A program made the translations under genes and the position numbers. The notes below the pieces were generated by a model, which was not told the origin of the DNA, ran no database searches, and saw nothing but the letters and a program-made list of their open reading frames with translations. This document shows positions 1 through 8,055 of a DNA stretch of 64,000 nt, one piece after another. The DNA lies in NCBI RefSeq assembly GCF_035645195.1, contig NZ_DASQNA010000013.1, positions 104,545 through 168,544 of the forward strand. The letters are read 5' to 3'. The stretch comes from Paenibacillus sp. (GTDB taxonomy: Bacteria; Bacillota; Bacilli; Paenibacillales; YIM-B00363). The stretch's first letter is position 1; every line of letters starts with the position of its first letter.

Positions 1-619
1 GCGCGCCGGAGCGGCCGCCGGGGACGGCGAGCCGGTCGACCCCGCCCGCCGCCGCGATCTGATCCGGGATCCAGTGCCCGGCGCGGAACAGCGGGTCGAT
101 CCACTCGAGGAACAGCGCCTCGACCCGCGGGACGCCCTCCGTCGCGGCGGCGGCGGCCGCAAGGCGCGCGCGCAGCGAGGCGAGCAGCCGCTCGCCCGCT
201 TCCGGCGCGCCGAGCTCACGCGCCACCGTGCCGATGCACGCGAGCACCTCCTCGAGCGTATGCGGCACGAGCGGCACGATGCGCGGCGGCGACGCCCAAT
301 CCGCCACCGCCGCCTCCGCCGTCGCCGTGCCGATCTGGCATACGCCGCACAAATGCTGCGTGAAAATGACGTCCGGAGCCGCTTCGCGCAGCAGCGGCTC
401 GTCGATCCGATACAGCGTCTCCCCGGCGGCCGCCGCCGATCGCACCGCCTCGTCGATCTCGCCGCTCGTCAGTGTCCGCCCCTCGAGGGCGGAACGGACG
501 ATCCGCGGCACCGCAGGCGGCGCGTCGCACTCGAACGTCGCCCCGACGAGCGACGCCTCCAGCCCGAGCGCCTTCACGATCTCCGTCGCCGCCGGCAAAA
601 ACGAACAAGCTCGCGCCAT
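1..619 (-). CDS. BtuF-like (COG0614-type) substrate/cobalamin-binding protein, C-terminus cut by window edge
   Basis: The reading frame starts at an ATG (619-617) preceded by a GGGGAGAGA-type ribosome binding site and stays open for 206 codons to the window edge, so the C-terminus is missing. The opening SFLPAATEIVKALGL, the later TFECD and the VPHTLEEV segment match the periplasmic binding protein fold of vitamin B12/iron-siderophore binders. There is no signal peptide or lipobox: the protein starts directly with the first strand, as in cytoplasmic BtuF-like proteins often annotated cobalamin-binding protein. Cys91 and Cys94 form an LCxVC motif that could bind a metal or corrin. It sits 28 nt behind recG on the same strand and is probably co-transcribed. 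The ligand is not proven. Confidence 0.72.
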   Translation of the reverse strand, partial: MARACSFLPAATEIVKALGLEASLVGATFECDAPPAVPRIVRSALEGRTLTSGEIDEAVRSAAAAGETLYRIDEPLLREAAPDVIFTQHLCGVCQIGTATAEAAVADWASPPRIVPLVPHTLEEVLACIGTVARELGAPEAGERLLASLRARLAAAAAATEGVPRVEALFLEWIDPLFRAGHWIPDQIAAAGGVDRLAVPGGRSGA

Positions 620-647
620 GATTCTCTCCCCCTGCCAAGGACGGCCG

Positions 648-2699
648 TCAATCGATCAGCTCGCCCTGCAAAATTTGCTCGCGGGCGAGAATCGCCCGCA
701 GCTCCGCGTACGCGGCGCTCGTCCAGAACGTCTCGTCGCGGACGAGCTCGGCCGCGTCGTCGCGCGCCGCCTCGAGCGCCGCGAAGTCCAGCGACGGATC
801 GGCGAGCTTGAACTCGGGAGCGCCGCTCTGCTTCGTGCCGAAGAAATCGCCGGGGCCGCGCAGCTCCAGGTCGCGGCGCGCGACCTCGAACCCGTCGTTC
901 GTCTCGACCATGACGCTCATCCGCTCGCGGCCCGCCTCCGACTTCGGATCGGCGACGAGCACGCAGTAAGACTGATGCGCCCCGCGCCCGACCCGCCCGC
1001 GCAGCTGATGCAGCTGCGAGAGGCCGAACCGTTCCGCGTCGTACACGACCATCACCGTCGCGTTCGGCACGTCGACGCCGACCTCGACGACCGTCGTCGC
1101 CACGAGCACGGCGACGTCGCCTGCGCCGAACCGGCCCATGACGTCGTCCTTCTCCGCCGGCGTCATCCGGCCGTGCAGCAGACCGACGCTGGAGGGCCCG
1201 AACACCGCCTGCAGCTGCGCGTACATGTCGAGCGCGTTCTGGTAGTCGAGCTTGTCCGACTCCTCGATGAGCGGGCAGACGACGTACGCCTGACGCCCGG
1301 CGGCCGTCTCCCGGCGGATAAGCTCCAGCACCTTGTCCATCGCGGACGGCTTCACCCACGACGTGCGGATCGGCAGCCGCCCTTTCGGCAGCTCGCGCAG
1401 CGTCGACACGTCCATGTCCCCGAACGCCGTAATCGCGAGCGTGCGCGGGATCGGCGTCGCCGTCATCGTCAGCACGTCGGGATGCAGCCCCTTGCGCCGC
1501 AGCACGCTGCGCTGCGCGACGCCGAACCGGTGCTGCTCGTCGGTGACGACGAGGCCGAGCGCGCGGAAATAAACGTCGTCCTGGATGAGCGCGTGCGTGC
1601 CGACGACGACGTCGATCATGCCGCTCTGCAGCCCGGCCAGCACGCCGCGCCGCTCCGAACCGCGCAGCGAGCCGATGAGCAGCGCCACCTCGACGCCGAA
1701 CGGCTCGAACAGCTTCCGCAGCGATCTAGCGTGCTGCTCCGCCAAAATTTCCGTCGGCACCATCAGCGCCCCCTGCAGCCCGCCCTTCACGCAGGCGAAC
1801 AGCGCGACGGCCGCCACGACCGTCTTGCCGGCGCCGACGTCGCCCTGCAGCAGCCGGTTCATGCTGTGCGGCGCCTCGAGGTCGTTCAGCACCTCGGCGA
1901 TCACCTTCTTCTGCGAGTCGGTCAGCTCGAACGGCAGCGCCCGCACGAAGCGGCGCACCTCCTCGCGGTCGAACCGATGCGCGACGCCCTCCTTGCGGCG
2001 GTTCGCCCAGGCGCGGTACGCTTGAATTTTCAATTGGAACAGAAACAATTCCTCGTATACGAGCCGGCGCCGCGCGTCCGCGCCCGGCACGTCGCCGCCC
2101 GGCTGATGGATGCCCCGCAGCGCGTCCCGCCGGGGCAGCAGCCGATATTTGCGGACGAGCGCCGGCGGCAGCAGCTCGCCGACTTTGTCGCCGAACTGAT
2201 CAAGCGCCGCATGAATCGTCTTGCGCATCCACGGCTGCGTAATTTCGCCGCCCACCGCATACACCGGCAGGACGGAGCCCGCCTTCTGTACGCGGGACGA
2301 CGCGAACTCGGTGTTCGACACCGTCAGCTGCTTGCGGGCGCGGTCCCATTTGCCGGTCAGCGTCGCCTCCCCGCCGTACGGAAGCCGCTCCTTCAAGAAA
2401 TGCTGATTAAACCATACCGCCGTGAACGAGACGGTGCCGGACGCCGCCTTGCACACCATCCGCGTCCGCTTGCCGAACCGCTGCACGTTCGGCTCGCTGA
2501 GGACGATCGCCGACACGGTCACCTTCTCTCCGTCCTGCGCCTCCTCGAGCGGGCGGATGCGGAAATCCTCGTAGCGGATCGGGAACAGCTCGAGCAGATC
2601 GCCGACGGAAAAAATCCCGAAGGAGGCAAGCTCGCGGGCCTTGGCTTCGCCAACGCCGCGCACCTGCTCCACCGGGATCGAAAACAGCTCTGTGCTCAT
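648..2699 (-). CDS. recG: ATP-dependent DNA helicase RecG
   Basis: RecG is a monomeric branch-migrating helicase that regresses stalled forks and processes Holliday junctions. The 683 residues match the family length. An N-terminal wedge/OB domain (about residues 60-150) precedes the helicase core: Walker A QGDVGAGKT at about 285-293 and the family's DEQH box at about 387-390 in VVTDEQHRFGV, followed by a TATPIPRT motif and the QLRGRVGRG motif VI. Its ATG overlaps the TGA of the upstream degV-type gene by 4 nt, so the two are translationally coupled. recG lies near fakA/asp23 in B. subtilis as well. Confidence 0.97.
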   Translation of the reverse strand: MSTELFSIPVEQVRGVGEAKARELASFGIFSVGDLLELFPIRYEDFRIRPLEEAQDGEKVTVSAIVLSEPNVQRFGKRTRMVCKAASGTVSFTAVWFNQHFLKERLPYGGEATLTGKWDRARKQLTVSNTEFASSRVQKAGSVLPVYAVGGEITQPWMRKTIHAALDQFGDKVGELLPPALVRKYRLLPRRDALRGIHQPGGDVPGADARRRLVYEELFLFQLKIQAYRAWANRRKEGVAHRFDREEVRRFVRALPFELTDSQKKVIAEVLNDLEAPHSMNRLLQGDVGAGKTVVAAVALFACVKGGLQGALMVPTEILAEQHARSLRKLFEPFGVEVALLIGSLRGSERRGVLAGLQSGMIDVVVGTHALIQDDVYFRALGLVVTDEQHRFGVAQRSVLRRKGLHPDVLTMTATPIPRTLAITAFGDMDVSTLRELPKGRLPIRTSWVKPSAMDKVLELIRRETAAGRQAYVVCPLIEESDKLDYQNALDMYAQLQAVFGPSSVGLLHGRMTPAEKDDVMGRFGAGDVAVLVATTVVEVGVDVPNATVMVVYDAERFGLSQLHQLRGRVGRGAHQSYCVLVADPKSEAGRERMSVMVETNDGFEVARRDLELRGPGDFFGTKQSGAPEFKLADPSLDFAALEAARDDAAELVRDETFWTSAAYAELRAILAREQILQGELID

Positions 2700-3556
2700 G
2701 CTTTCACGGAGGTGACGAACACGCCGAGCGTGCCCGGGCCGACGTGCGTACCGATGACGGGGCCAAGCTCGTAATACGCCGTGCGCCGCACCGCGAACGT
2801 GTCCTTCAATACGCCGGCGAATTCCTGCGCGCCCTCGAGCGCTTTCGCGTGGACGAACGTCACGTCGACTTCGGAGCCGCCGAATTTCTCGCGCAGCAAA
2901 TCGACGATACGGCCCATCGCCTTCCGGCTGCCGCGCACTTTATCGACCGGGAAAATGACGCCTTCTTCGGCATCGATCGATAAAATCGGCTTGATGTTGA
3001 GCAGCGAGCCGAACAGGGCGGACGCGCGCCCGATGCGGCCGTTCTTATGCAAATATTCCAGCGTGTCGACGAGGAAGTACAGCTGCGTCCGCTCCTTGAT
3101 GTCCCGGATCAGCTCGAGGCACTCCTCGACGCCGGCGCCGTTCGCCGCCGCTTCGGCCGCCGCGATCGCCATCATGCCGAAGCCGAGCGAAGCGCTCTTG
3201 GAATCGACGAGATGGATGTTCGGTTCGCCCTCGAGCAGCGACTTCGCGAGAACGGCCGATTGATACGTGCCGCTGAAAGCCGAGGACAAATGGATCGAAA
3301 TAATGGCGGTATCCGGCTCCTGCAGCAGCTTCTTGTACGTCTCTACGAAATCCGCCGGAGAAGGCTGGGACGTCGTCGGCATCTCCTTCGCCGCGGCGAG
3401 CTTGTCGAAAAAGTCCCGCGAGGAAAGCGTCACCGAATCCAAATACGTTTCGTTGCCGAAATGCACTTTGAGCGGCACCATTTCGATGCCGAGCCGCTCG
3501 CGGACGTCCGCGGGCAAATCCGCCGTGCTGTCCACTACGATGCGCACTTTCACCAT
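2696..3556 (-). CDS. DegV/FakB family fatty-acid-binding protein
   Basis: DegV-family proteins bind a long-chain fatty acid; FakB members present it to the kinase FakA, giving acyl-phosphate for phospholipid synthesis. The start VRIVVDSTADLP, the TTSQPSP loop and the SSAFSGTYQSA segment are family hallmarks; 286 residues is normal. I chose the ATG at 3556 because GAGGTGA sits 5 nt upstream; a GTG nine bases further out lies inside that binding site. It follows the FakA-like gene by 27 nt and overlaps recG by 4 nt. The FakB role is inferred from this neighbour. Confidence 0.9.
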   Translation of the reverse strand: MVKVRIVVDSTADLPADVRERLGIEMVPLKVHFGNETYLDSVTLSSRDFFDKLAAAKEMPTTSQPSPADFVETYKKLLQEPDTAIISIHLSSAFSGTYQSAVLAKSLLEGEPNIHLVDSKSASLGFGMMAIAAAEAAANGAGVEECLELIRDIKERTQLYFLVDTLEYLHKNGRIGRASALFGSLLNIKPILSIDAEEGVIFPVDKVRGSRKAMGRIVDLLREKFGGSEVDVTFVHAKALEGAQEFAGVLKDTFAVRRTAYYELGPVIGTHVGPGTLGVFVTSVKA

Positions 3557-3583
3557 AAAGGTCACCTCGAATCGAGAATTGGC

Positions 3584-5302
3584 CTACTCGGCCGAGAACA
3601 AATACGAATACACCGGCTGGCCCCCGGGAAGCAGCTCCACTTCGATGTCCGGATATTCGGTTTCGAACAGCGTCCGCAGCTTGTCGGTGACGGCCTGCTC
3701 GGCCGAATCGCCGACGTAGACGGACAAGATTTCTTCCCCGTCCTGAACCATCGCGCGAATGAGCGTCGCGCACGTTTCGAACGGGTCGCGGCTCGAGACG
3801 ACGATTTTGCCGTCCAAGATGCCGATGTAGTCGCCTTCCTGAATGTCGACCTCGTCGATCGTCGTATCGCGCACCGCGAACGTCACTTGCCCCGATTTGA
3901 CGCGCTTCGCCGCCGCCAGCATCGCTTCCCCGTTCCGTTCGAACTCGGCGCCCTCTTGGAACGCGAGCACGGAGGCGATGCCCTGCTGGATCGTCTTCGT
4001 CGGCACGACGTAGACGGGCTTGTCGGCGAGCTCCTTCGCTTGGTTCGCCGCCATGACGATGTTCGAGTTGTTCGGCAGCACGAACACGCGGTCCGCCGGC
4101 ACGCTCGCGATGGCGTTCAGGATGTCTTCCGTGCTCGGGTTCATCGTCTGGCCCCCGGAGAGCACGTAATCGACGCCGAGGCTTTGGAAAATGTCGCTTA
4201 AGCCTTCGCCCGCGGCGACCGCGATCATGCCGAACGGCTTGCGCTCGGGCGCGGCGGCGGGCATGCCGACGATGTGGCCTTCCTCGTAATCCTGCGACAA
4301 AATGTGGCTGTGCTGCTCCCGCATGTTCTCGATCTTAATTCGGGTCAGCTCGCCGAATTGCTGAGCGTACGTCATCACCTCGCCCGGCTGTTCGGCGTGG
4401 ATATGAATCTTCACGAGCTCGTCGTCCGCGACGACGAGCAGGGAATCCCCCATCTCTTCCAGCTTGGCGCGGAACGCCGGCTCGTCGAAGACGAGGCCGG
4501 GCACCTTCCCGCCCGGGGCGAGCTGTACGATGAATTCCGTACAGTAGCCGTGCTCGATCGATTCCGTCGCGATGTGCGCCTGCACGGGCGCGTGCGCTTC
4601 GGCCGAAGCGCGCGCCGCGGCGATCGCCTCCGGCGGAATGATCGAATAATCGGTTTTCGCCGCGGCTTCCGCATCGCCGGCGGCTTCGCCGGTGAGCGCC
4701 GCGAGGAACCCTTCGTACACGTAGACCAACCCTTGTCCGCCGGAATCGACGACGCCGACCTGCTTCAGCACCGGCAGCAAGTCCGGCGTCCGGGAGAGCG
4801 AGAGCTTCGCCGCTTCCAGCGTGTCGCGCATGACGGCTTCGAGATCCGCGTTGCGGCGGGCGCTCTGCACGGCCGCCTTCGCGGCATCCTTCGAAACCGT
4901 CAAAATCGTGCCTTCCACCGGGCGCACGACGGCGGCGTACGCCGTTTCGACCCCTTGCTGCAGCGCGGCCGCGAACTGCGAGGCGTCCGCCCGCTCGAGC
5001 GAAGCCACGCCCTTCGAGAAGCCCCGGAACAATTGCGACAAAATGACGCCGGAGTTGCCGCGCGCTCCCATAAGCAAGCCCTTCGACAACACCTCGGCGG
5101 CTTGGCCGATGTTCGGAGAAGTCCGCTTCTTGAGCTCCTCCGCCCCGGAGGTCAAGGTGAGATTCATGTTCGTGCCGGTGTCTCCGTCCGGAACGGGGAA
5201 TACGTTCAGGGCGTTCACCTTCTGCACGTTCGACTGCAAACGTTCGGCCGCCGCCGACACCATCGCGTGAAATGCCGCCCCGTCAATAAAGCGCTTACTC
5301 AA
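3584..5302 (-). CDS. fakA: DAK1/DegV-associated kinase, FakA-like (YloV family)
   Basis: FakA is the ATP-binding subunit that phosphorylates FakB-bound fatty acids. The N-terminal DhaL-type domain shows the Mg-binding signature DGDTGTN at about 39-45 and ARGNSGVILSQLFRG at about 80-95. A middle linker and a C-terminal DegV-like fold (about 340-572) complete the usual 550-570-residue architecture. The start is TTG (5302), supported by AAGGAAGGAG nine bases upstream. It lies 17 nt behind asp23, the same order as yloU-yloV in B. subtilis; the adjacent degV gene replaces the serine dehydratase genes found there. Confidence 0.9.
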   Translation of the reverse strand: MSKRFIDGAAFHAMVSAAAERLQSNVQKVNALNVFPVPDGDTGTNMNLTLTSGAEELKKRTSPNIGQAAEVLSKGLLMGARGNSGVILSQLFRGFSKGVASLERADASQFAAALQQGVETAYAAVVRPVEGTILTVSKDAAKAAVQSARRNADLEAVMRDTLEAAKLSLSRTPDLLPVLKQVGVVDSGGQGLVYVYEGFLAALTGEAAGDAEAAAKTDYSIIPPEAIAAARASAEAHAPVQAHIATESIEHGYCTEFIVQLAPGGKVPGLVFDEPAFRAKLEEMGDSLLVVADDELVKIHIHAEQPGEVMTYAQQFGELTRIKIENMREQHSHILSQDYEEGHIVGMPAAAPERKPFGMIAVAAGEGLSDIFQSLGVDYVLSGGQTMNPSTEDILNAIASVPADRVFVLPNNSNIVMAANQAKELADKPVYVVPTKTIQQGIASVLAFQEGAEFERNGEAMLAAAKRVKSGQVTFAVRDTTIDEVDIQEGDYIGILDGKIVVSSRDPFETCATLIRAMVQDGEEILSVYVGDSAEQAVTDKLRTLFETEYPDIEVELLPGGQPVYSYLFSAE

Positions 5303-5319
5303 TTCGACATTCTCCTTCC

Positions 5320-5679
5320 TTATGTTGAAACGCGGACTCCCTGAACAAGGATATTGACGAAGTGAACCTGAAGGCCCACGATATCGTTAAGCACGTACTT
5401 GACTTTCGATTGGATGTTGTGCGCCACTTCGGAAATTTTCGTGCCGTAGCTCACGATAATATACAAATCGATATGCACGCTCTCGCCTTCCCGGCGCACG
5501 TCGACCCCTTTGCTCAGGTTGTCCCGGCGCAGCAGCTCGGCGATGCCGTCCTTCAATTTGTTCTTGGAGGCCATGCCTACAAGTCCATAACATTCTAATG
5601 CCGCGGAGCCGGCGATCGTTGCGACGACTTCGTCGGTAACGTAGATTTTCCCTCTTTCCGTATCCAGCTGAATGGGCAT
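5320..5679 (-). CDS. Asp23/Gls24 family envelope stress protein (YloU)
   Basis: This 119-residue protein has the Asp23 pattern: TERGKIYVTDEVVATIAGSA at the start, then a strand rich in VDVRREGESVHIDLYIIVSYG, and a C-terminal VNDIVGLQVHFVNILVQGV-like amphipathic strand. Family members are small cytoplasmic or membrane-associated proteins linked to envelope stress; the biochemical role is not settled. A clear GAAGGAGAGG lies upstream of the ATG. It heads the asp23-fakA-degV-recG run and is divergent from rpmB, as in B. subtilis. A second family member lies at 42739-43119. Confidence 0.93.
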   Translation of the reverse strand: MPIQLDTERGKIYVTDEVVATIAGSAALECYGLVGMASKNKLKDGIAELLRRDNLSKGVDVRREGESVHIDLYIIVSYGTKISEVAHNIQSKVKYVLNDIVGLQVHFVNILVQGVRVST

Positions 5680-5723
5680 GGAATCCTCTCCTTCGCGCTA
5701 TGTAATATTATGGACTAAACCTC

Positions 5724-5729
5724 ATTGTA
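5724..5729 (-). promoter_or_regulatory. Probable -10 element for the asp23-fakA-degV-recG operon
   Basis: On the minus strand TACAAT lies about 45 nt before the asp23 start, inside TATAGTACAATG. A matching -35 at 17 nt is poor (TTTATT), so only the -10 is well supported. The same 12-nt block occurs before the GGDEF gene at 46664. Confidence 0.4.
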
Positions 5730-5775
5730 CTATATAAGAGCGAAGAAATAAATGCAACAAGTCAACAGCTTTCAA

Positions 5776-5805
5776 TTGACGCCCAGAATGGTTCTATGAT
5801 ATATT
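5776..5805 (+). promoter_or_regulatory. Sigma-A-type promoter for rpmB
   Basis: TTGACG (5776-5781) and TATATT (5800-5805) are separated by 18 nt and lie 36 nt upstream of the rpmB ATG. The spacing and hexamers fit a housekeeping promoter. Confidence 0.6.
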
Positions 5806-5841
5806 TATAACCATGTTTGCCACGGAAGGGTGGTGTCTGCA

Positions 5842-6030
5842 ATGTCCAGAGTATGCTTTATTTCCGGCAAGAAGCCGGGATCCGGCAACCACGTATCGCA
5901 CGCGAACAACCGGAACCGCCGCTCGTGGGGCGTTAACGTTCAGAAGGTACGGATTCTCGTGAACGGTAAGCCGAAGCGCGTGTACGTGAGCACTCGCGTT
6001 TTGAAATCCGGGAAAGTAACCCGCGTCTAA
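5842..6030 (+). CDS. rpmB: 50S ribosomal protein L28
   Basis: L28 is a small basic protein of the large ribosomal subunit. From the ATG at 5842 the product is 62 residues, exactly the B. subtilis length, and shows [19 protein letters not shown], then the conserved [13 protein letters not shown] and [10 protein letters not shown]. The upstream GTG codons at 5830 and 5833 fall within the AAGGGTGG binding site, so they are not the start. No zinc-binding cysteine pairs are present (only Cys5), so this is a zinc-free form. It is the only plus-strand gene in the first 26 kb and ends in its own terminator. Confidence 0.96.
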   Translation: MSRVCFISGKKPGSGNHVSHANNRNRRSWGVNVQKVRILVNGKPKRVYVSTRVLKSGKVTRV

Positions 6031-6070
6031 TTTCAAACACGCCGTTATCGCGGCGGGGTTGCCGCTGTCA

Positions 6071-6104
6071 AGAGGAGGATGCTTCGCGCATCCTCCTCTT
6101 TTTC
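6071..6104 (+). terminator. Rho-independent terminator of rpmB
   Basis: A perfect 12-bp stem (AGAGGAGGATGC at 6071-6082 pairing with 6088-6099) with a TTCGC loop is followed by TTTTTC. Confidence 0.92.
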
Positions 6105-6151
6105 ATTGCCGCCGCCGCATCTACATTATGCATTCTCCCCCGGAAAAGGAC

Positions 6152-6175
6152 AAAAAGCACCTGAACGGTGCTTTC
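6152..6175 (-). terminator. Rho-independent terminator after spoVM
   Basis: On the minus strand an 8-bp stem (AAAGCACC/GGTGCTTT, 6154-6161 with 6167-6174) with a 5-nt loop runs into five T residues, 32 nt past the spoVM stop. Confidence 0.8.
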
Positions 6176-6206
6176 TTCATCTCCCCCGCCTTAGGTTCGG
6201 GACGCG

Positions 6207-6287
6207 TTAGTTTTTGTTAAAAGCGTTTAACAAAGTCTTCACGAACCCGCCTAAGAATTTAGGTAGTTTGATTGTATAAAACTTCAT
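6207..6287 (-). CDS. spoVM: Stage V sporulation protein M (26-residue membrane-curvature sensor)
   Basis: A 26-codon frame preceded by AGGAGGGG reads MKFYTIKLPKFLGG in its first 14 residues, identical to B. subtilis SpoVM, followed by a more variable FVKTLLNAFNKN. The total length of 26 residues is also identical. SpoVM is an amphipathic helix that recognises the convex outer forespore membrane and anchors SpoIVA for coat assembly. It lies between rpe and rpmB as in B. subtilis, except that thiN is absent. It is easy to miss because of its length. It proves the organism carries the endospore programme. Confidence 0.97.
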   Translation of the reverse strand: MKFYTIKLPKFLGGFVKTLLNAFNKN

Positions 6288-6355
6288 CTCTACCCCTCCT
6301 CGCAAAGTATCCCGCTCCATTCCCGTCCGTTCCCACTGCCAGCCCTTATAGCCCT

Positions 6356-6364
6356 ATTGTATTC
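6356..6364 (-). promoter_or_regulatory. Candidate sigma-E-like -10 element upstream of spoVM
   Basis: Minus-strand GAATACAAT lies about 70 nt before spoVM and resembles the sigma-E -10 consensus (CATACAAT); a CACATTT about 12 nt upstream could serve as the -35. spoVM is sigma-E dependent in B. subtilis. This is a motif match only. Confidence 0.35.
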
Positions 6365-6427
6365 AGGGATTCCGGAAATGTGCCTACTTTCGCGAATCGG
6401 GGACGAAAAAATGTTCCAAGCCGGACG

Positions 6428-7087
6428 CTACCGCGCCGCCGCACGCAGCTCCGCCATCGCCTTCGCCCGATCGCGGACGCCGAACACGGAGCTGCCCGCG
6501 ACGAGCACCGATGCGCCCGCTTCCGTAACGAGGCGCGCCGTGTCCGGAACGATGCCGCCGTCCACCTCGATGGCGACGCTGCCTTCGAGATTCGCTTCGC
6601 GAATCCACTCGCGCAGCTGCGCGATTTTCGTCAGCGTCGAAGGTATGAATTTTTGGCCGCCGAAGCCCGGGTTGACCGTCATGACGAGCACGAGATCGAT
6701 GTCGCCGAGCACCGGCTTCACCCATTCCGCCGGCGTTCCCGGATTGATCGCGACGCCGGCCTTCACGCCTCGCGCTTTGATCGACTGGATCGTTCGATGA
6801 AGATGAACGCACGCCTCCGCGTGCACCGTCACGCCGTCCGCGCCGGCGTCCACGAACGCGTCTACGTACGCCTCCGGCTTTTCGATCATGAGATGCACGT
6901 CCATGAACAGCGACGTGCGGGGGCGCAGCGCCTCGACGACGAGCGGCCCGAACGTAATGTTCGGCACGAATTTCCCGTCCATCACGTCGAGATGGAGCCA
7001 GTCGGCGCCGCCGACCTCGATATCGCGCACTTCCTCCGCGAGCGTCGCGAAATTCGCGGCCAACAACGATGGTGCGATAATCGCCAT
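6428..7087 (-). CDS. rpe: Ribulose-phosphate 3-epimerase
   Basis: Rpe interconverts D-ribulose 5-phosphate and D-xylulose 5-phosphate in the pentose phosphate pathway. The TIM-barrel signatures are present: APSLLAANF at the start, LHLDVMDGKFVPNITFG (catalytic Asp with metal ligands), DVHLMIEKP, MTVNPGFGGQKF and the phosphate-binding VDGGI and AGSSVFG. 219 residues is typical. The ATG follows GGAGGTACTAAT and is 1 nt from the rsgA stop, so it is part of the stp-prkC-rsgA-rpe run. The end of gnd at the right edge belongs to the same pathway. Confidence 0.97.
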   Translation of the reverse strand: MAIIAPSLLAANFATLAEEVRDIEVGGADWLHLDVMDGKFVPNITFGPLVVEALRPRTSLFMDVHLMIEKPEAYVDAFVDAGADGVTVHAEACVHLHRTIQSIKARGVKAGVAINPGTPAEWVKPVLGDIDLVLVMTVNPGFGGQKFIPSTLTKIAQLREWIREANLEGSVAIEVDGGIVPDTARLVTEAGASVLVAGSSVFGVRDRAKAMAELRAAAR

Positions 7088-7088
7088 A

Positions 7089-8006
7089 TTAGTACCTCCG
7101 TTTTCTCTCCCGTACTTCCGTCGCGAACGCCGCGTAATGGTCGTACCGCTCCGCGTCCGCTTCCCCGTTCTCGACCGCCTGCCGCACGCGGCAGCCCGGC
7201 TCCTTCAGATGAAGGCAGCCGCGGAATTTGCACCCTTCGGCGAGGCGGACGAATTCCGGGAACGCCGCGGCCACATCTTCGGGCCCGATCTCCTCCGGAA
7301 ATTCCAGCGACGAAAAGCCCGGCGTATCCGCGAGAAGACCGCTCTCCCCGACGCGGAACAGCTCGACGTGCCGCGTCGTATGCTTGCCTCGACCGAGCTT
7401 CTCGCTGATTTCGTTCGTCTCGAGCGACAGCCCCGGCGCGAGCCGGTTGAGCAGCGACGACTTCCCGACCCCGGACTGTCCGGCGACGACGGCGATGCGG
7501 CCCTGCAGCGCGACCCGCAGCTCGTCCGCTCCCGTCCCGGCCCGCGCGCTCGTGAAAAACACGCGGTAGCCGATCGCTTCGTACGTCTTCCGCAGCTCCT
7601 CGATGCGCCCGCGCAGCGCCGCGGCGTCCTCCCCGGCGCCGTCGAGCAGATCGGCCTTCGTCAGGCACAGGATCGACTCCAGACCGGCCAATTCGGCGAG
7701 CACCAGAAATTTATCGAGCAGCGTCCTGTTCAGCTCGGGCCGCGCTACGGCGAACACGATCAGCGCCGTGTCGCAGTTGGCGATCGGCGGCCGGACGAGC
7801 TCCGTCGAGCGCGGCATCAGTTCGATGACCGTGCCTTCGCCGGAGCCGTCGTCCTTCGCCTCGAACCGCACCCGGTCCCCGACGAGCGGCGATACGCCTT
7901 GTTTTTTGAACAGCCCGCGGGCCCGGCAGGCGACGACGTCGCCGCCGCCCTCCGGCTGCACGTAATAAAATCCGCTCAACGCTTTGACAATCAACCCGTC
8001 CTGCAT
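7089..8006 (-). CDS. rsgA: Ribosome small-subunit biogenesis GTPase RsgA (YloQ/CpgA)
   Basis: RsgA is a circularly permuted GTPase that checks late 30S maturation. An N-terminal OB-fold (about 1-70) is followed by the permuted G motifs: G4 TKAD (about 121-124) comes before G1 GQSGVGKSS (about 178-186) and G3 DTPG (about 226-229). A C-terminal zinc knuckle is seen as EGCKFRGCLHLKEPGC. 305 residues is normal. In B. subtilis the homologue is a PrkC substrate and lies beside prkC, as here. Confidence 0.97.
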   Translation of the reverse strand: MQDGLIVKALSGFYYVQPEGGGDVVACRARGLFKKQGVSPLVGDRVRFEAKDDGSGEGTVIELMPRSTELVRPPIANCDTALIVFAVARPELNRTLLDKFLVLAELAGLESILCLTKADLLDGAGEDAAALRGRIEELRKTYEAIGYRVFFTSARAGTGADELRVALQGRIAVVAGQSGVGKSSLLNRLAPGLSLETNEISEKLGRGKHTTRHVELFRVGESGLLADTPGFSSLEFPEEIGPEDVAAAFPEFVRLAEGCKFRGCLHLKEPGCRVRQAVENGEADAERYDHYAAFATEVRERKRRY

Positions 8007-8055
8007 GCGTTCCGTTCGGCCTCCTGATTCGTTGCGTTCCTGTACCTTCCCTCGA

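Noticed and set aside
228..2774. 848-codon plus-strand open frame across recG
   Set aside because: Arg/His/Leu-rich antisense shadow of recG; no ribosome binding site and no family pattern.
6288..6427. thiN between rpe and spoVM, as in B. subtilis
   Set aside because: Only 140 nt remain and no frame of useful length exists; thiN is absent here.
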